DNA of 64,000 bases, from the NCBI RefSeq assembly GCF_004404055.1, contig NZ_SOHK01000020.1:1-64000 (forward strand). The letters are read 5' to 3'. The translations under genes and the position numbers were made by a program. Source of the stretch: Cryobacterium ruanii (GTDB lineage: Bacteria > Actinomycetota > Actinomycetes > Actinomycetales > Microbacteriaceae). Under the pieces are notes generated by a model that was not told the origin of the DNA, searched no databases, and saw nothing but the letters and a program-made list of their open reading frames with translations. This document shows, piece after piece, positions 54,827 to 63,320 of the stretch. The number at the start of each line of letters is the position of its first letter. The first letter of the stretch is position 1.

Positions 54827-56521
54827 CTAACCGCCGATGCCCTGCTGGGTGGCGAGCAGGGTCACGTCGCCGATGCGGGCCTGCCAGCCCGCTCCGCGCT
54901 GCACCTCGAGGCTTCCGGTGTCGGTGAGGACGCGCAGGTCGCGCACCGAGTTGCTGCCGACGATGTACCGGCTGCTCGCGGGGGATTCCAGAACAGAGCT
55001 GACACCGCCGATTTCTTGCGCGACGATGCGCGCCTCCCCGGTCGGCAGGATGCTAAGCGACGCGACCGTCAGTTCGTCTATCCAGGTCGCGTCGAGGCCG
55101 ACCCCGCCGCCCGATGCCAGCAGCACTGGCGCGCCGATGCCGGCCGGGGCTCCCCCCGTGCGGCTGATAGACGCGACGACGAATCGGGTCTCCGACCCGG
55201 TGCCGAGCAGAGCAATCAGCCGGGCGCCGTCCCGCGAGATTTTCAGAGCCGTGATCGACGTGGCTTCGGGCCACGGTGTCGGCAGCACTGTTGCTTCCCC
55301 CGCGGGGCTATAGACGACCAGGGCGGTCGGATCGTTCGACGGCACCGACCATACGAAGCGTTCGTTGTCCATCGACGGCGCGATGAGCCCCGCTCGCGAA
55401 TCGAGCAATTGGGGTTCGCCACCGTCGCGCACCATATAAACGCCGTCGTTGGTGAGCACGGCTGCCGACCCCTGACCCGATGACAGCGTCACCGCGGTCG
55501 GGGCCAGCTGGGCAATGGTGTCAGATAGTCCGTCCAGCGGTGTGACGCTCTCCCCCGTGGCGGCGAGAAAACCAAACTCCTGGCCGCGCAGCACGAGCGC
55601 CCGGGCATCCACGCGCGGATCGACGATCGGAGCAGCGGTCTCCAGGTCATCGATGGCCTGGGAATTCTGGTCGATGGTGATATCGACCGTCAGACCGGCC
55701 GGCAGGCTCGCAGAGAGCTGCGCTTTCATGCGCTGCAAGGTTTGCCGGTCGGCGTTGAGTGCTTCGCTGTTCAGGTCGACCATAGCCTGGCGCCCTACGA
55801 CCTGCACGGCATCGGCCGTGAGCTTGGAGCCTTCCGGGAATGCCGTGGTCACGGCTCCGTTCAACCAGGCGCTCGGTCCGTTCAGGACGGCGTTGACGAG
55901 TTTGGTAGGAGCGGATGCCCCACGAGGGAACCAGCGCAGGTCCGGTACCAGAAACAGAAAGCCCGGATCGTAGAAGTAGACGGGCTGGGCGCTGAAGACG
56001 TCATTGAACGTGTTCTCGTCGATCACCGTGCCGTTCGGCGCCGCGCTGATGCGCCACTGGCCACCGATCTGCGTGAATTCGTAGCGCAACGGAACCGGGC
56101 TCGCGTCGACTTCGCGATACTCGCCGGTTTGATCGACTTCAGCGATCGGCGTGACCGCTACGAGGGTGGTGCCGTCGTCGACGACGGTCATGGTGCGCCC
56201 GGAGCCGTTGTCGACGGTGACCCCGGCGGTGGGATCCCAACTGGATCGAAACGCCGGGGCCAGGAACTGGCGGGCGATGTCATAGTTGTTCTCGGGGCTC
56301 GAGGAGGCATCGATGAAGCCGCGCAAAATGGAATCCGTCGAGGCACCCTCTTGCGGCAGCGCCGGCAAAAAGACCGGGGCTGGATTGTCGTCAGGGGCAA
56401 TGTCATTACCGGCGTGCACCACGCCAGCGCGCGGGATGCCAGTGCAGCCGCCGAGACCGACGGCGAAGCTGACGGCTAGCAGCAGGGCCGCACCGACCCG
56501 CCAGGACCTGCGACTACGCAT
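54827..56521 (-). CDS. lpqB: LpqB family beta-propeller lipoprotein
   Basis: A 564-residue lipoprotein. The signal peptide ends at the lipobox LGGC (Cys about 26), a GerMN domain lies at about residues 190-290 (SAWLNGAVTTAFPEGSKLTADAVQVVGRQAMVDLNSEAL), and the C-terminal half is a LpqB beta-propeller. In mycobacteria and streptomycetes LpqB interacts with the sensor MtrB and modulates MtrA phosphorylation, affecting cell division and envelope. Here its start overlaps the mtrB stop by eight bases, so the three genes form one operon. It would be anchored on the outer face of the membrane. Confidence 0.95.
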   Translation of the reverse strand: MRSRRSWRVGAALLLAVSFAVGLGGCTGIPRAGVVHAGNDIAPDDNPAPVFLPALPQEGASTDSILRGFIDASSSPENNYDIARQFLAPAFRSSWDPTAGVTVDNGSGRTMTVVDDGTTLVAVTPIAEVDQTGEYREVDASPVPLRYEFTQIGGQWRISAAPNGTVIDENTFNDVFSAQPVYFYDPGFLFLVPDLRWFPRGASAPTKLVNAVLNGPSAWLNGAVTTAFPEGSKLTADAVQVVGRQAMVDLNSEALNADRQTLQRMKAQLSASLPAGLTVDITIDQNSQAIDDLETAAPIVDPRVDARALVLRGQEFGFLAATGESVTPLDGLSDTIAQLAPTAVTLSSGQGSAAVLTNDGVYMVRDGGEPQLLDSRAGLIAPSMDNERFVWSVPSNDPTALVVYSPAGEATVLPTPWPEATSITALKISRDGARLIALLGTGSETRFVVASISRTGGAPAGIGAPVLLASGGGVGLDATWIDELTVASLSILPTGEARIVAQEIGGVSSVLESPASSRYIVGSNSVRDLRVLTDTGSLEVQRGAGWQARIGDVTLLATQQGIGG

Positions 56522-58154
56522 GCTGGGCTCCGCCTACTCCGGGGACATGGCCGGCCTCGCCGAGCGCGGCCGCCGCGTCGTCGGGCGGCAATGGGATGGG
56601 CGACGATTCGAGTACGGCTCCCGCCAGGCGCGGCAGGGTCAGCCGAAAACACGACCCTTCGCCCGGACTCGACCAGACCTGCAGCCAGCCATTGTGCACG
56701 CTCGCGTCTTCGCGGGAGATGGCCAGCCCGAGTCCAGTGCCGCCGATCGTGCGTTGGCGTGACGGATCGGCCCGCCAGAATCGGTCGAAGACGTGCGCCA
56801 CCTCGGCCTGGCTCATGCCGAGGCCGTAGTCACGCACGGCGAGCGCGACCGCCTTCGCATCGCTGTCGACCGACACCACGACGGGTTTACCCTCACCGTG
56901 CTCGATAGCGTTGCCGATGAGGTTGTGCAGCACCCGGCGGATGCGCCGCGGATCGACGTCAGCGTTCAGATACCCGCCCGGCGCCACCAGCTGCAGGTCA
57001 CTGCCTTTGGACTCAGCGAGGGAACGCAGGCTGTCGATCGCGTCTTCGGCCAGGTAGACCAGGTTGGTCGGCTCGCTCTCGAGTTTTACCGATCCGGCGT
57101 CGTAGCGGCTTATTTCGAGCAGATCGCTCAGCAGCAACTCGAATCGCTCGACCTGGGTGTGCAGCAGCTCAGCGGTGCGGCCGGTGGCCGGCGGAAAACT
57201 CGCCCGCTGGTCGTACAGCACGTCACCGGCCAAGCGGATGGTCGTCAGCGGCGTGCGCAGTTCGTGCGAGACATCCGACACAAACCGTTGTTGCACCTCA
57301 GACAGGTCGGCGAGTTCACGAATCTGGCTCTGCAGGCTGTCTGCCATGCCGTTAAAGGAACGGGCGAGCGTGGCGATGACATCTTCGCCCTTCTCCGGAA
57401 TGCGCACCTCGAGGTCACCGGAGGCGAGTTTCTGGCTCGTCTCGGCGGCGACTCGCAGCGGTGTGACGACGAAGCGCACGACGATCCAGGACACGGCGCC
57501 GATCAACAGCACGAGGGCGACGCCGGCCACCCCGAGGGTCTGTTGCACGAAGAGAAGCGTCGCCTCCGCGTCTTGCAGGCTGTACGCGATGTAAAGCTCG
57601 TAGCGGCCGGCCACCGGAACCGTGATCTGCGACCCGACCACGATGCCGGGTACGGTCGTGGATTCGTCGCCGACAAGGGTGACCGACTGCCAGAACTGGT
57701 CACCGTTGTTGGCCTGCACCTCGGTGCGCAGGTCGGTGCCGATCACGCCGGTGGACTGCCCGAAAGTCGACGAATCGAGCGGCGCAACGGTCGAAGAGTC
57801 CTGGCCGGGCACCCGCAGCACGGCGACCAGCCGGCTGGACGAGGTGGCGGAGATCGAGGTGCGGGCCGAACTGAGCAGGTTTTGCACCTGCACCCGGTCC
57901 GTGGCATCGGAGGAATCGAACAGGCTTTGCGCGGCACCGGTCGCGCGGTCTGATTCGAGCAATACCTGGCTGAGCCGGGATTGAAACAGGTCGTTGCCGA
58001 TACTGACCGACATGTACACGCCCACGACGAGAATCGCCACCCCGGAGAGGGCGACCGAGATCGTCACCGTGCGAAATTGCAGGGATGAACGCCACGACGC
58101 GCGTACCAGCCGGGGCCAGTTACGCGGCCGTCGCCAATAGGTCAGCTGTCGCAC
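56514..58154 (-). CDS. mtrB: Sensor histidine kinase MtrB
   Basis: A 546-residue kinase. Two transmembrane helices (about residues 30-50 and 205-225) flank an extracytoplasmic domain. HAMP follows at about 225-280, then the dimerisation/phosphoacceptor VSDVSHELRTPLTTIRLAGDVL, and an ATPase with LHNLIGNAIEHGEGKPV, DYGLGMSQ and GGTGLGLAIS. It pairs with MtrA, upstream by 57 bases, and is modulated by LpqB. In relatives the pathway controls osmoprotection, cell-wall hydrolases and division. The strong RxPxR-rich juxtamembrane N-terminus is usual for this family. Confidence 0.96.
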   Translation of the reverse strand: MRQLTYWRRPRNWPRLVRASWRSSLQFRTVTISVALSGVAILVVGVYMSVSIGNDLFQSRLSQVLLESDRATGAAQSLFDSSDATDRVQVQNLLSSARTSISATSSSRLVAVLRVPGQDSSTVAPLDSSTFGQSTGVIGTDLRTEVQANNGDQFWQSVTLVGDESTTVPGIVVGSQITVPVAGRYELYIAYSLQDAEATLLFVQQTLGVAGVALVLLIGAVSWIVVRFVVTPLRVAAETSQKLASGDLEVRIPEKGEDVIATLARSFNGMADSLQSQIRELADLSEVQQRFVSDVSHELRTPLTTIRLAGDVLYDQRASFPPATGRTAELLHTQVERFELLLSDLLEISRYDAGSVKLESEPTNLVYLAEDAIDSLRSLAESKGSDLQLVAPGGYLNADVDPRRIRRVLHNLIGNAIEHGEGKPVVVSVDSDAKAVALAVRDYGLGMSQAEVAHVFDRFWRADPSRQRTIGGTGLGLAISREDASVHNGWLQVWSSPGEGSCFRLTLPRLAGAVLESSPIPLPPDDAAAALGEAGHVPGVGGAQHA

Positions 58155-58211
58155 GGTGCGGCCAACCGTTTCTGCGGGGGTCGCCAGGCGGTCATGTGCG
58201 GTTCCGGCTCG

Positions 58212-58892
58212 CTAGCTGACCGTGCCGGCACGGTAGCCGACGCCGCGCACCGTCGTGACGATCCGGGGATTGTCGGGGTCGTGCTCGACCTTGGCGCGCA
58301 GTCGCTGCACGTGCACGTTCACTAGCCGGGTGTCGGCCTTGTAGTGGTAACCCCACACCTGTTCCAGCAGCATTTCCCGGGTGAAGACCTGCTGGGGTTT
58401 GGAGGCGAGCGCGAGCAGCAGGTCGAATTCGAGCGGGGTGAGGTTGATCGCGACCGTGCCGCGGGTGACCTCGTGGCCGACCGCGTTGACGACGAGGTCA
58501 CCGATGTGCAGGGCCAGTGCGCCGTCCGCCGCCGGAGGGCGCAGCCGAGTGCGGATTCGCGCGACAAGTTCTTTCGGGTTGAACGGCTTGACCATGTAGT
58601 CGTCGGCCCCGGACTCGAGCCCCTTGACCACGTCGGTGGTGTCGGACCGGGCGGTAAGCATGATGATCGGCACCCCCGATTCGGCGCGGATCAGACGGCA
58701 GACCTCGATACCGTCGAGGCCGGGCAGCATGAGGTCGAGCAGCACCAGGTCGGGCTTCTCGGTGCGAAACGTTTCGAGGGCGAGCGATCCATCGGCACAG
58801 TAGCCCGGATTGAAGCCCTCGCCTTGCAAAACGATGCCGATCATCTCGGACAGGGCGGTGTCGTCATCGATCACCAAAATGCGTGCGTTCAT
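58212..58892 (-). CDS. mtrA: Response regulator MtrA, OmpR family
   Basis: A 226-residue OmpR/PhoB-type regulator. The receiver domain has the acidic pocket VIDDD (Asp9-11), phospho-acceptor Asp53 in LVLLDLMLPG, and Lys in MVKPFNP. The C-terminal winged helix (about 130-224) ends VNVHVQRLRAKVEHDPDNPRIVTTVRGVGYRAG, the MtrA recognition region. It heads the mtrA-mtrB-lpqB operon. The ATG follows GGAGAGA. Just upstream is an inverted repeat CAGAACA-N11-TGTTCTG that touches the ribosome binding site region. Confidence 0.97.
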   Translation of the reverse strand: MNARILVIDDDTALSEMIGIVLQGEGFNPGYCADGSLALETFRTEKPDLVLLDLMLPGLDGIEVCRLIRAESGVPIIMLTARSDTTDVVKGLESGADDYMVKPFNPKELVARIRTRLRPPAADGALALHIGDLVVNAVGHEVTRGTVAINLTPLEFDLLLALASKPQQVFTREMLLEQVWGYHYKADTRLVNVHVQRLRAKVEHDPDNPRIVTTVRGVGYRAGTVS

Positions 58893-58903
58893 GGGTCTCT
58901 CTC

Positions 58904-58928
58904 CAGAACATTCTCGTGGTGTGTTCTG
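58904..58928 (-). promoter_or_regulatory. Inverted repeat in the mtrA leader
   Basis: CAGAACA (58904-58910) and TGTTCTG (58922-58928) are perfect complements 11 bases apart, ending about four bases before the GGAGAGA ribosome binding site on the minus strand. It could be an operator for autoregulation or a short RNA hairpin controlling translation. Confidence 0.5.
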
Positions 58929-59046
58929 ATTGTGCGCTCAGCAGATTGCCCGATGAGTAGGGCAAAGTCTGACATAAGAGTAGCCGAGCGCGCTGACAGA
59001 GTGCCTGCGAGCGCATTTCTCGATCGACCTGTGCCAGCATGGAACG

Positions 59047-60210
59047 GTGACAGACCTCTGGCAAGCCCCCGATGCCCCCGTTCCTCCCCGCTCTGGAAAC
59101 TTTACTGCGCCCGCTACTCCGTATCAGGGCGCACAGTATCAGGGCAGTTCCTACCAGAGCAGTGACCCGGGGCAGGGCTGGGCGCCTCCGCCTAAGCCGG
59201 GATTGATTCCGCTGCGGCCGATCGGGTTCGGCACGCTGCTCGGCGCGTCGTTCCAGGTGTTGCGCCGCAATCCGAAGGCCACCTTCGGCAGCGGCCTCAT
59301 CGTGCAGGCAGCGATCATGCTCGTCACCGTTGTCATCGTCGGGCTCGTCACGTTCTGGGCGCTCGACCGCATCGACAGCGCTCCGCTCGACCAGCGGGAT
59401 GCCGTCACCGCCGGATCGGTGCTGGCTGGCGCGCTGTCCTTGATCATTCCCGTGGCGCTGTCACTCATTGCCTCTGCGCTGCTGCAGGCCGTCATCGTCG
59501 TCGAGGTGGCCCGCGCAACCCTCGGGGAGAAACTGCGGCTCGGCACCCTGTGGCGCCGGGCGGCGACCCGCCTCTGGCCGCTAACCCTGTGGACCCTGCT
59601 TCTGACTGTCGCGTTACTCATCGGCGTGGCCGTGATTGCCGGCATCGTCGTGCTGTTGGTCAGCGTCGGCGATGTCGCCGGCATCGTCGCCGGGGTGCTG
59701 GTCGGCGTCTTCGGCGCCCTGCTGCTCGCGGCGGTGAGCGCTTTCATGTACACCAAGACCAGTGCCGTTCCGAGCTTGATCGTGCTGGAGAAGCTGGGCG
59801 TGCGGGCATCCGTTATTCGGTCCTGGTCGCTGACTCGCGGCTATTTCTGGCGCACCCTCGGCGTGCTGTTGCTGGTCGGCCTGATCGTGCAGGTGATCAG
59901 CCAGATCGTCACCACTCCGATCTCGTTATTGTTCGGTGTGGGCACCGTGCTCGTCGACCCGACCGGCGCGTTCGCCGAGCAGTCGACGATACTCAGCGTG
60001 GTCGTCAGCCTGATCATCGCCATTCCGGTGGCGGCGGTTGCGGCCGTGGTGCAGTCGGCGGCCGTCGCGCTGGTCTACCTCGACCTGCGCATGCGCAAGG
60101 AGGGCCTCGATCTGGAGCTGGTTCGCTACGTCGAGTCGACGGCGCAGGGTGGCAACGTATCCGACCCGTACCTGGCGCCAGCCGAGTCCGGCGGATACCC
60201 GGCCGGATGA
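59047..60210 (+). CDS. Glycerophosphoryl diester phosphodiesterase membrane-domain protein
   Basis: A 387-residue protein. The N-terminal 50 residues are Pro/Gln/Tyr-rich (YQGAQYQGSSYQ, cytoplasmic). About six transmembrane helices follow, forming the GDPD membrane domain seen in DUF7847/GPDPase_memb proteins (LGASFQVLRRNPKATFGSGLIVQAAIML, then LGEKLRLGTLWRRAATRLWPL). There is no phosphodiesterase catalytic domain, so enzymatic activity is not expected. GTG start at 59047. It heads a coupled operon with DUF4129, DUF4350, MoxR and DUF58; its stop overlaps the next ATG (ATGA). Confidence 0.85.
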   Translation: MTDLWQAPDAPVPPRSGNFTAPATPYQGAQYQGSSYQSSDPGQGWAPPPKPGLIPLRPIGFGTLLGASFQVLRRNPKATFGSGLIVQAAIMLVTVVIVGLVTFWALDRIDSAPLDQRDAVTAGSVLAGALSLIIPVALSLIASALLQAVIVVEVARATLGEKLRLGTLWRRAATRLWPLTLWTLLLTVALLIGVAVIAGIVVLLVSVGDVAGIVAGVLVGVFGALLLAAVSAFMYTKTSAVPSLIVLEKLGVRASVIRSWSLTRGYFWRTLGVLLLVGLIVQVISQIVTTPISLLFGVGTVLVDPTGAFAEQSTILSVVVSLIIAIPVAAVAAVVQSAAVALVYLDLRMRKEGLDLELVRYVESTAQGGNVSDPYLAPAESGGYPAG

Positions 60211-60923
60211 TCGAGTTGAGCCCGGCGCAGCCCGGACCGGTGGTCGGGTGGAAGATTTTCGGTGTGTCGGCTGACGTACCGGTGACTCCCAATGCGCCGG
60301 ACGCCCGCCAGTGGTTGCGTGAGGAACTCGCCAAGGCTCCCTACGAAGCGGCCAGGCCGACCTGGTTCGACCGTGCTTCCCAGGGTTTTCTGGACTGGAT
60401 CAACTCGCTCGCTGTCAGCGGTGACGGCAGCCTGGCGGACTGGTTGCCGGTTGTCGCGGTCGTTCTCATACTCGCGGCCCTCGTGGCCGGCTGGCTGCTC
60501 TTCGGCGCTCCCCGGCTGGCTCGGCGACGCCGGTCCGGCAGCGACCTGTTCGGCACGATCGATCAACGCAGCAGCGCCGAGATGCGCACAGCGGCCGACG
60601 CTGCGGCCAGTCAAGGCGACTGGAGCCTCGCCTGCGAGGAGATCTTTCGCTCTCTGGCCAGGGGCCTCGCGGAGCGAACTGTGCTCGTAGGTCAGCCCGG
60701 CACGACCGCGCACGACTTCGCCGCACGGGCCCGGCTGGTTTTTCCGTCGAGTGGCCCGGCCCTGGCCTCGGCAGCAGACACCTTCGACCGGGTGCGCTAT
60801 CTCGAGCAGGCTGGAACCGAGCCCGACTACCTCGCCCTGGCCGCGCTCGAGGCCGCTGTGCGTGCCGCGTCACCCGCGGTCCTCGCGCCGCCGGTCGGGT
60901 CGTCTGACGCGGGCCGACCATGA
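60207..60923 (+). CDS. DUF4129 domain-containing membrane protein
   Basis: A 238-residue protein with one transmembrane helix (about residues 80-100, WLPVVAVVLILAALVAGWLLFGAP). An extracellular-side N-terminal segment contains WLREELAKAPYEAARPTWFDRASQGFLDWI. The C-terminal cytoplasmic DUF4129 domain has FRSLARGLAERTVLVGQPGTTAHDFAARA. DUF4129 also occurs fused to transglutaminase domains next to MoxR/DUF58 genes. ATG 60207 overlaps the upstream stop, and the next gene overlaps by four bases. A reading from 59550 is only an out-of-frame shadow extension. Confidence 0.85.
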   Translation: MIELSPAQPGPVVGWKIFGVSADVPVTPNAPDARQWLREELAKAPYEAARPTWFDRASQGFLDWINSLAVSGDGSLADWLPVVAVVLILAALVAGWLLFGAPRLARRRRSGSDLFGTIDQRSSAEMRTAADAAASQGDWSLACEEIFRSLARGLAERTVLVGQPGTTAHDFAARARLVFPSSGPALASAADTFDRVRYLEQAGTEPDYLALAALEAAVRAASPAVLAPPVGSSDAGRP

Positions 60924-62311
60924 GTGTGACACCCACAACGGATGCCGCTGCCCGCGACAGCAGAGCGGGCAACGGCGCGGCCGATGGGACTGGCGGGACT
61001 GTCGGGACTGTCGGGACTGTCGGGACTGCCGGCAGTTCAGGCGGCGGTGCCCCGTTCGTGACGACCGTGGCGACGCCGACCCTGCGGGCGTTTCTGCGCC
61101 GCTCCTCGTTCTGGGTGATCGCCGCCGGCTGTGTCATGGTCATCGCAATTGTCACCGCGCTCGTTTCGGGCGCCAGTAACGCGGCCGGCCGGGCGCTGGC
61201 CGGTGACAACCCCGCTCCGGCTGGTTCGATGGCGCTCGTGGAGGTACTCCGTCAGCAGGGTGTCACCGTGACCCTGGCCGGCTCCCTGGCGGAGGTTCGT
61301 AGCGCCGTCGGCGCGAATTCGACCGTGCTCCTGTACGACGAAAACAGCTACCTCGACGGTGACCAGCTGGCCGAGCTGGCCGATCTCGCTGCGCGCACCG
61401 TCGTCGTCGCACCGGATTTTCTGGCCCTCCAGGCGCTGGCCCCGACCGTGGGCTTCGGCGGCGTCTCCGACGCCTCATCGATATCGGCTGGCTGCTCCCT
61501 GCCGGCCGCTGATCGGGCCGAGGAGCTACTGCCGGGCGGGGACACCCTCTCGATCCCGCTGGGCGGGGATCCGCTCGTCACCGGCTGTTTCGCCACCAGC
61601 ACCGACACTTTTTCCCTGGTTCAGGTGGAGAACGCAACGACCGGCCGCCTCGTCTCGCTCGTGCCCGACGCGCGGGTGTTCAACAACGAGAACGTGACCG
61701 GCTACGGAAACGCGGCGCTCACCCTCGGACTGCTCGGGGACAGCGACTCGCTGGTCTGGTATCTGCCGACGCTGGCCGACCTCCCCCGCACCGGGCCGCC
61801 GTCCCTCGCCGAATTAACGCCCGGCTGGGTCACCCCCGTGGCCGTGCTGCTCTTGCTCGTCGCTGTCGCCGCCGCGTTCTGGCGGGGCCGCCGGTTCGGA
61901 CCGCTCGTAGCCGAGAACCTGCCGGTCACGGTGAAGGCGAGCGAGACCATGGAGGGCCGGGCCCGGCTCTACGCGCGCAGCAACGCCCGACTGCGGGCGC
62001 TCGACGCCCTGCGCATCGGCGCCGTGCAACGCCTCGCCCGAGCGGTCGGCGTCGGCCGCCTCGCTCAACTGGAGGAGGTCATCGGCTCGGTCGCCCAGAT
62101 CACCGGCAGCGCGCCGAACGAGGTGCGGCGAGTGCTGGTCGACGCGATTCCGCACTCCGACGCGCAGCTGATGGCGCTTTCCGACGCCCTCCAGGCCCTC
62201 GAACAGGCGACCGGCCGGGCCGTTATGGCCGGAATTGTGCCTGCTGCCGCGGCGGCGGCATCCGCTTCCCGTGAATTTTCACCCCCTCCAGCCGAGAGAA
62301 TGGACCCATGA
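60920..62311 (+). CDS. DUF4350 domain-containing membrane protein
   Basis: A 463-residue protein. An N-terminal cytoplasmic tail has a Gly-Thr-Val repeat encoded by five 9-bp units. Transmembrane helix one is at about residues 73-95, and an extracytoplasmic DUF4350 domain (about 110-270, PAGSMALVEVLRQQGVTVTLAGSL) resembles glutamine-amidotransferase-like folds. Transmembrane helix two is near 307-325 (TPVAVLLLLVAVAAAFWRG), followed by a cytoplasmic helical region ending in an Ala-rich tail. The function is unknown, but the family sits with MoxR, DUF58 and DUF4129 in actinobacteria. Overlaps the next ATG by four bases. Confidence 0.85.
   Translation: MSVTPTTDAAARDSRAGNGAADGTGGTVGTVGTVGTAGSSGGGAPFVTTVATPTLRAFLRRSSFWVIAAGCVMVIAIVTALVSGASNAAGRALAGDNPAPAGSMALVEVLRQQGVTVTLAGSLAEVRSAVGANSTVLLYDENSYLDGDQLAELADLAARTVVVAPDFLALQALAPTVGFGGVSDASSISAGCSLPAADRAEELLPGGDTLSIPLGGDPLVTGCFATSTDTFSLVQVENATTGRLVSLVPDARVFNNENVTGYGNAALTLGLLGDSDSLVWYLPTLADLPRTGPPSLAELTPGWVTPVAVLLLLVAVAAAFWRGRRFGPLVAENLPVTVKASETMEGRARLYARSNARLRALDALRIGAVQRLARAVGVGRLAQLEEVIGSVAQITGSAPNEVRRVLVDAIPHSDAQLMALSDALQALEQATGRAVMAGIVPAAAAAASASREFSPPPAERMDP
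60986..61030 (+). repeat. Five tandem 9-bp units (GGGACTGTC type)
   Basis: GGGACTGGC, three GGGACTGTC and GGGACTGCC in frame, encoding Gly-Thr-(Gly/Val/Ala) repeats in the N-terminal tail of the DUF4350 protein. The 9-bp unit keeps the frame if copy number changes. Confidence 0.92.
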
Positions 62312-63318
62312 CGACTTCCGCCACCCCCACCGATCTGATCAACCCGGCCTCTGCCGGCGCAGCGGATGCCGCCGCGCTGCGGGCCGCGCTCAACCGGGTG
62401 CGCACAGAGGTCGGCAAGGCCGTCGTCGGGCAGGACGGCGCGGTGACCGGGCTGATCATCGCGCTGCTCGCGCGTGGTCACGTGCTGCTCGAGGGTGTGC
62501 CCGGCGTTGCCAAGACACTTCTGGTGCGCACGCTCAGCCACGCGTTGAGCCTCGACACCAAGCGAATTCAGTTCACGCCCGACCTGATGCCCGGGGACGT
62601 GACCGGGTCGCTCATCTACGACGCCCGTGCAGGCGAGTTCGAGTTTCGCAAAGGCCCGGTGTTCACGAACATCATGTTGGCCGACGAGATCAACCGCACA
62701 CCGCCGAAGACACAATCAGCGCTGCTCGAAGCGATGGAGGAGCGGCAGGTCAGCGTCGATGGCGAGTCGCTGACGCTGCCGGAGCCGTTCATCGTGGCCG
62801 CGACCATGAACCCGATCGAATACGAGGGAACCTACACGCTGCCCGAGGCGCAGCTCGACCGGTTCCTGCTCAAGCTTGTGCTCGAGGTTCCCGCGCGTAC
62901 CGATGAGATCGAGGTTTTGCGCCGCCACGCGGCCGGTTTCAACCCGCGCGACCTGGCCGGGGCCGGTGTGGGCGCGGTGCTCGGCGCGGCCGAACTCGCC
63001 GCGGCCCAGGCGGCAGTCTCTCACGTCGGGTCGAGCGCTGATGTGCTCGCCTACATCGTCGACCTGGCCCGCGCCACGCGCACGAGTCCCTCGGTCAAGC
63101 TCGGTGTCAGCCCCCGCGGAACGACCGCGCTGCTCGCCGCTACCAAGGCGTGGGCCTGGCTGAGCGGCTACGACTCGATCACCCCCGACCACGTGCAGGC
63201 GATGGCGCTGCCGGTCTGGCGACACCGCGTGCAGCTGCGCCCGGAAGCCGAACTCGAGGGTGTTTCGGTCGATGCAATTTTACGCGGCGTGTTGCAGCAG
63301 GTTCAGGTTCCGATCTAA
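62308..63318 (+). CDS. MoxR family AAA+ ATPase
   Basis: A 336-residue AAA+ chaperone-like ATPase. Walker A is GVPGVAKT (about residues 61-68), Walker B is LADEINRT (about 129-136), and the sensor region follows at AATMNPIEYEGTYTLPEAQLDRF. A C-terminal lid domain follows. MoxR proteins act with von Willebrand/DUF58 partners in metal insertion or envelope stress, and the DUF58 gene directly follows by two bases. The start overlaps the DUF4350 stop (ATGA). Confidence 0.94.
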   Translation: MTTSATPTDLINPASAGAADAAALRAALNRVRTEVGKAVVGQDGAVTGLIIALLARGHVLLEGVPGVAKTLLVRTLSHALSLDTKRIQFTPDLMPGDVTGSLIYDARAGEFEFRKGPVFTNIMLADEINRTPPKTQSALLEAMEERQVSVDGESLTLPEPFIVAATMNPIEYEGTYTLPEAQLDRFLLKLVLEVPARTDEIEVLRRHAAGFNPRDLAGAGVGAVLGAAELAAAQAAVSHVGSSADVLAYIVDLARATRTSPSVKLGVSPRGTTALLAATKAWAWLSGYDSITPDHVQAMALPVWRHRVQLRPEAELEGVSVDAILRGVLQQVQVPI

Positions 63319-63320
63319 CA

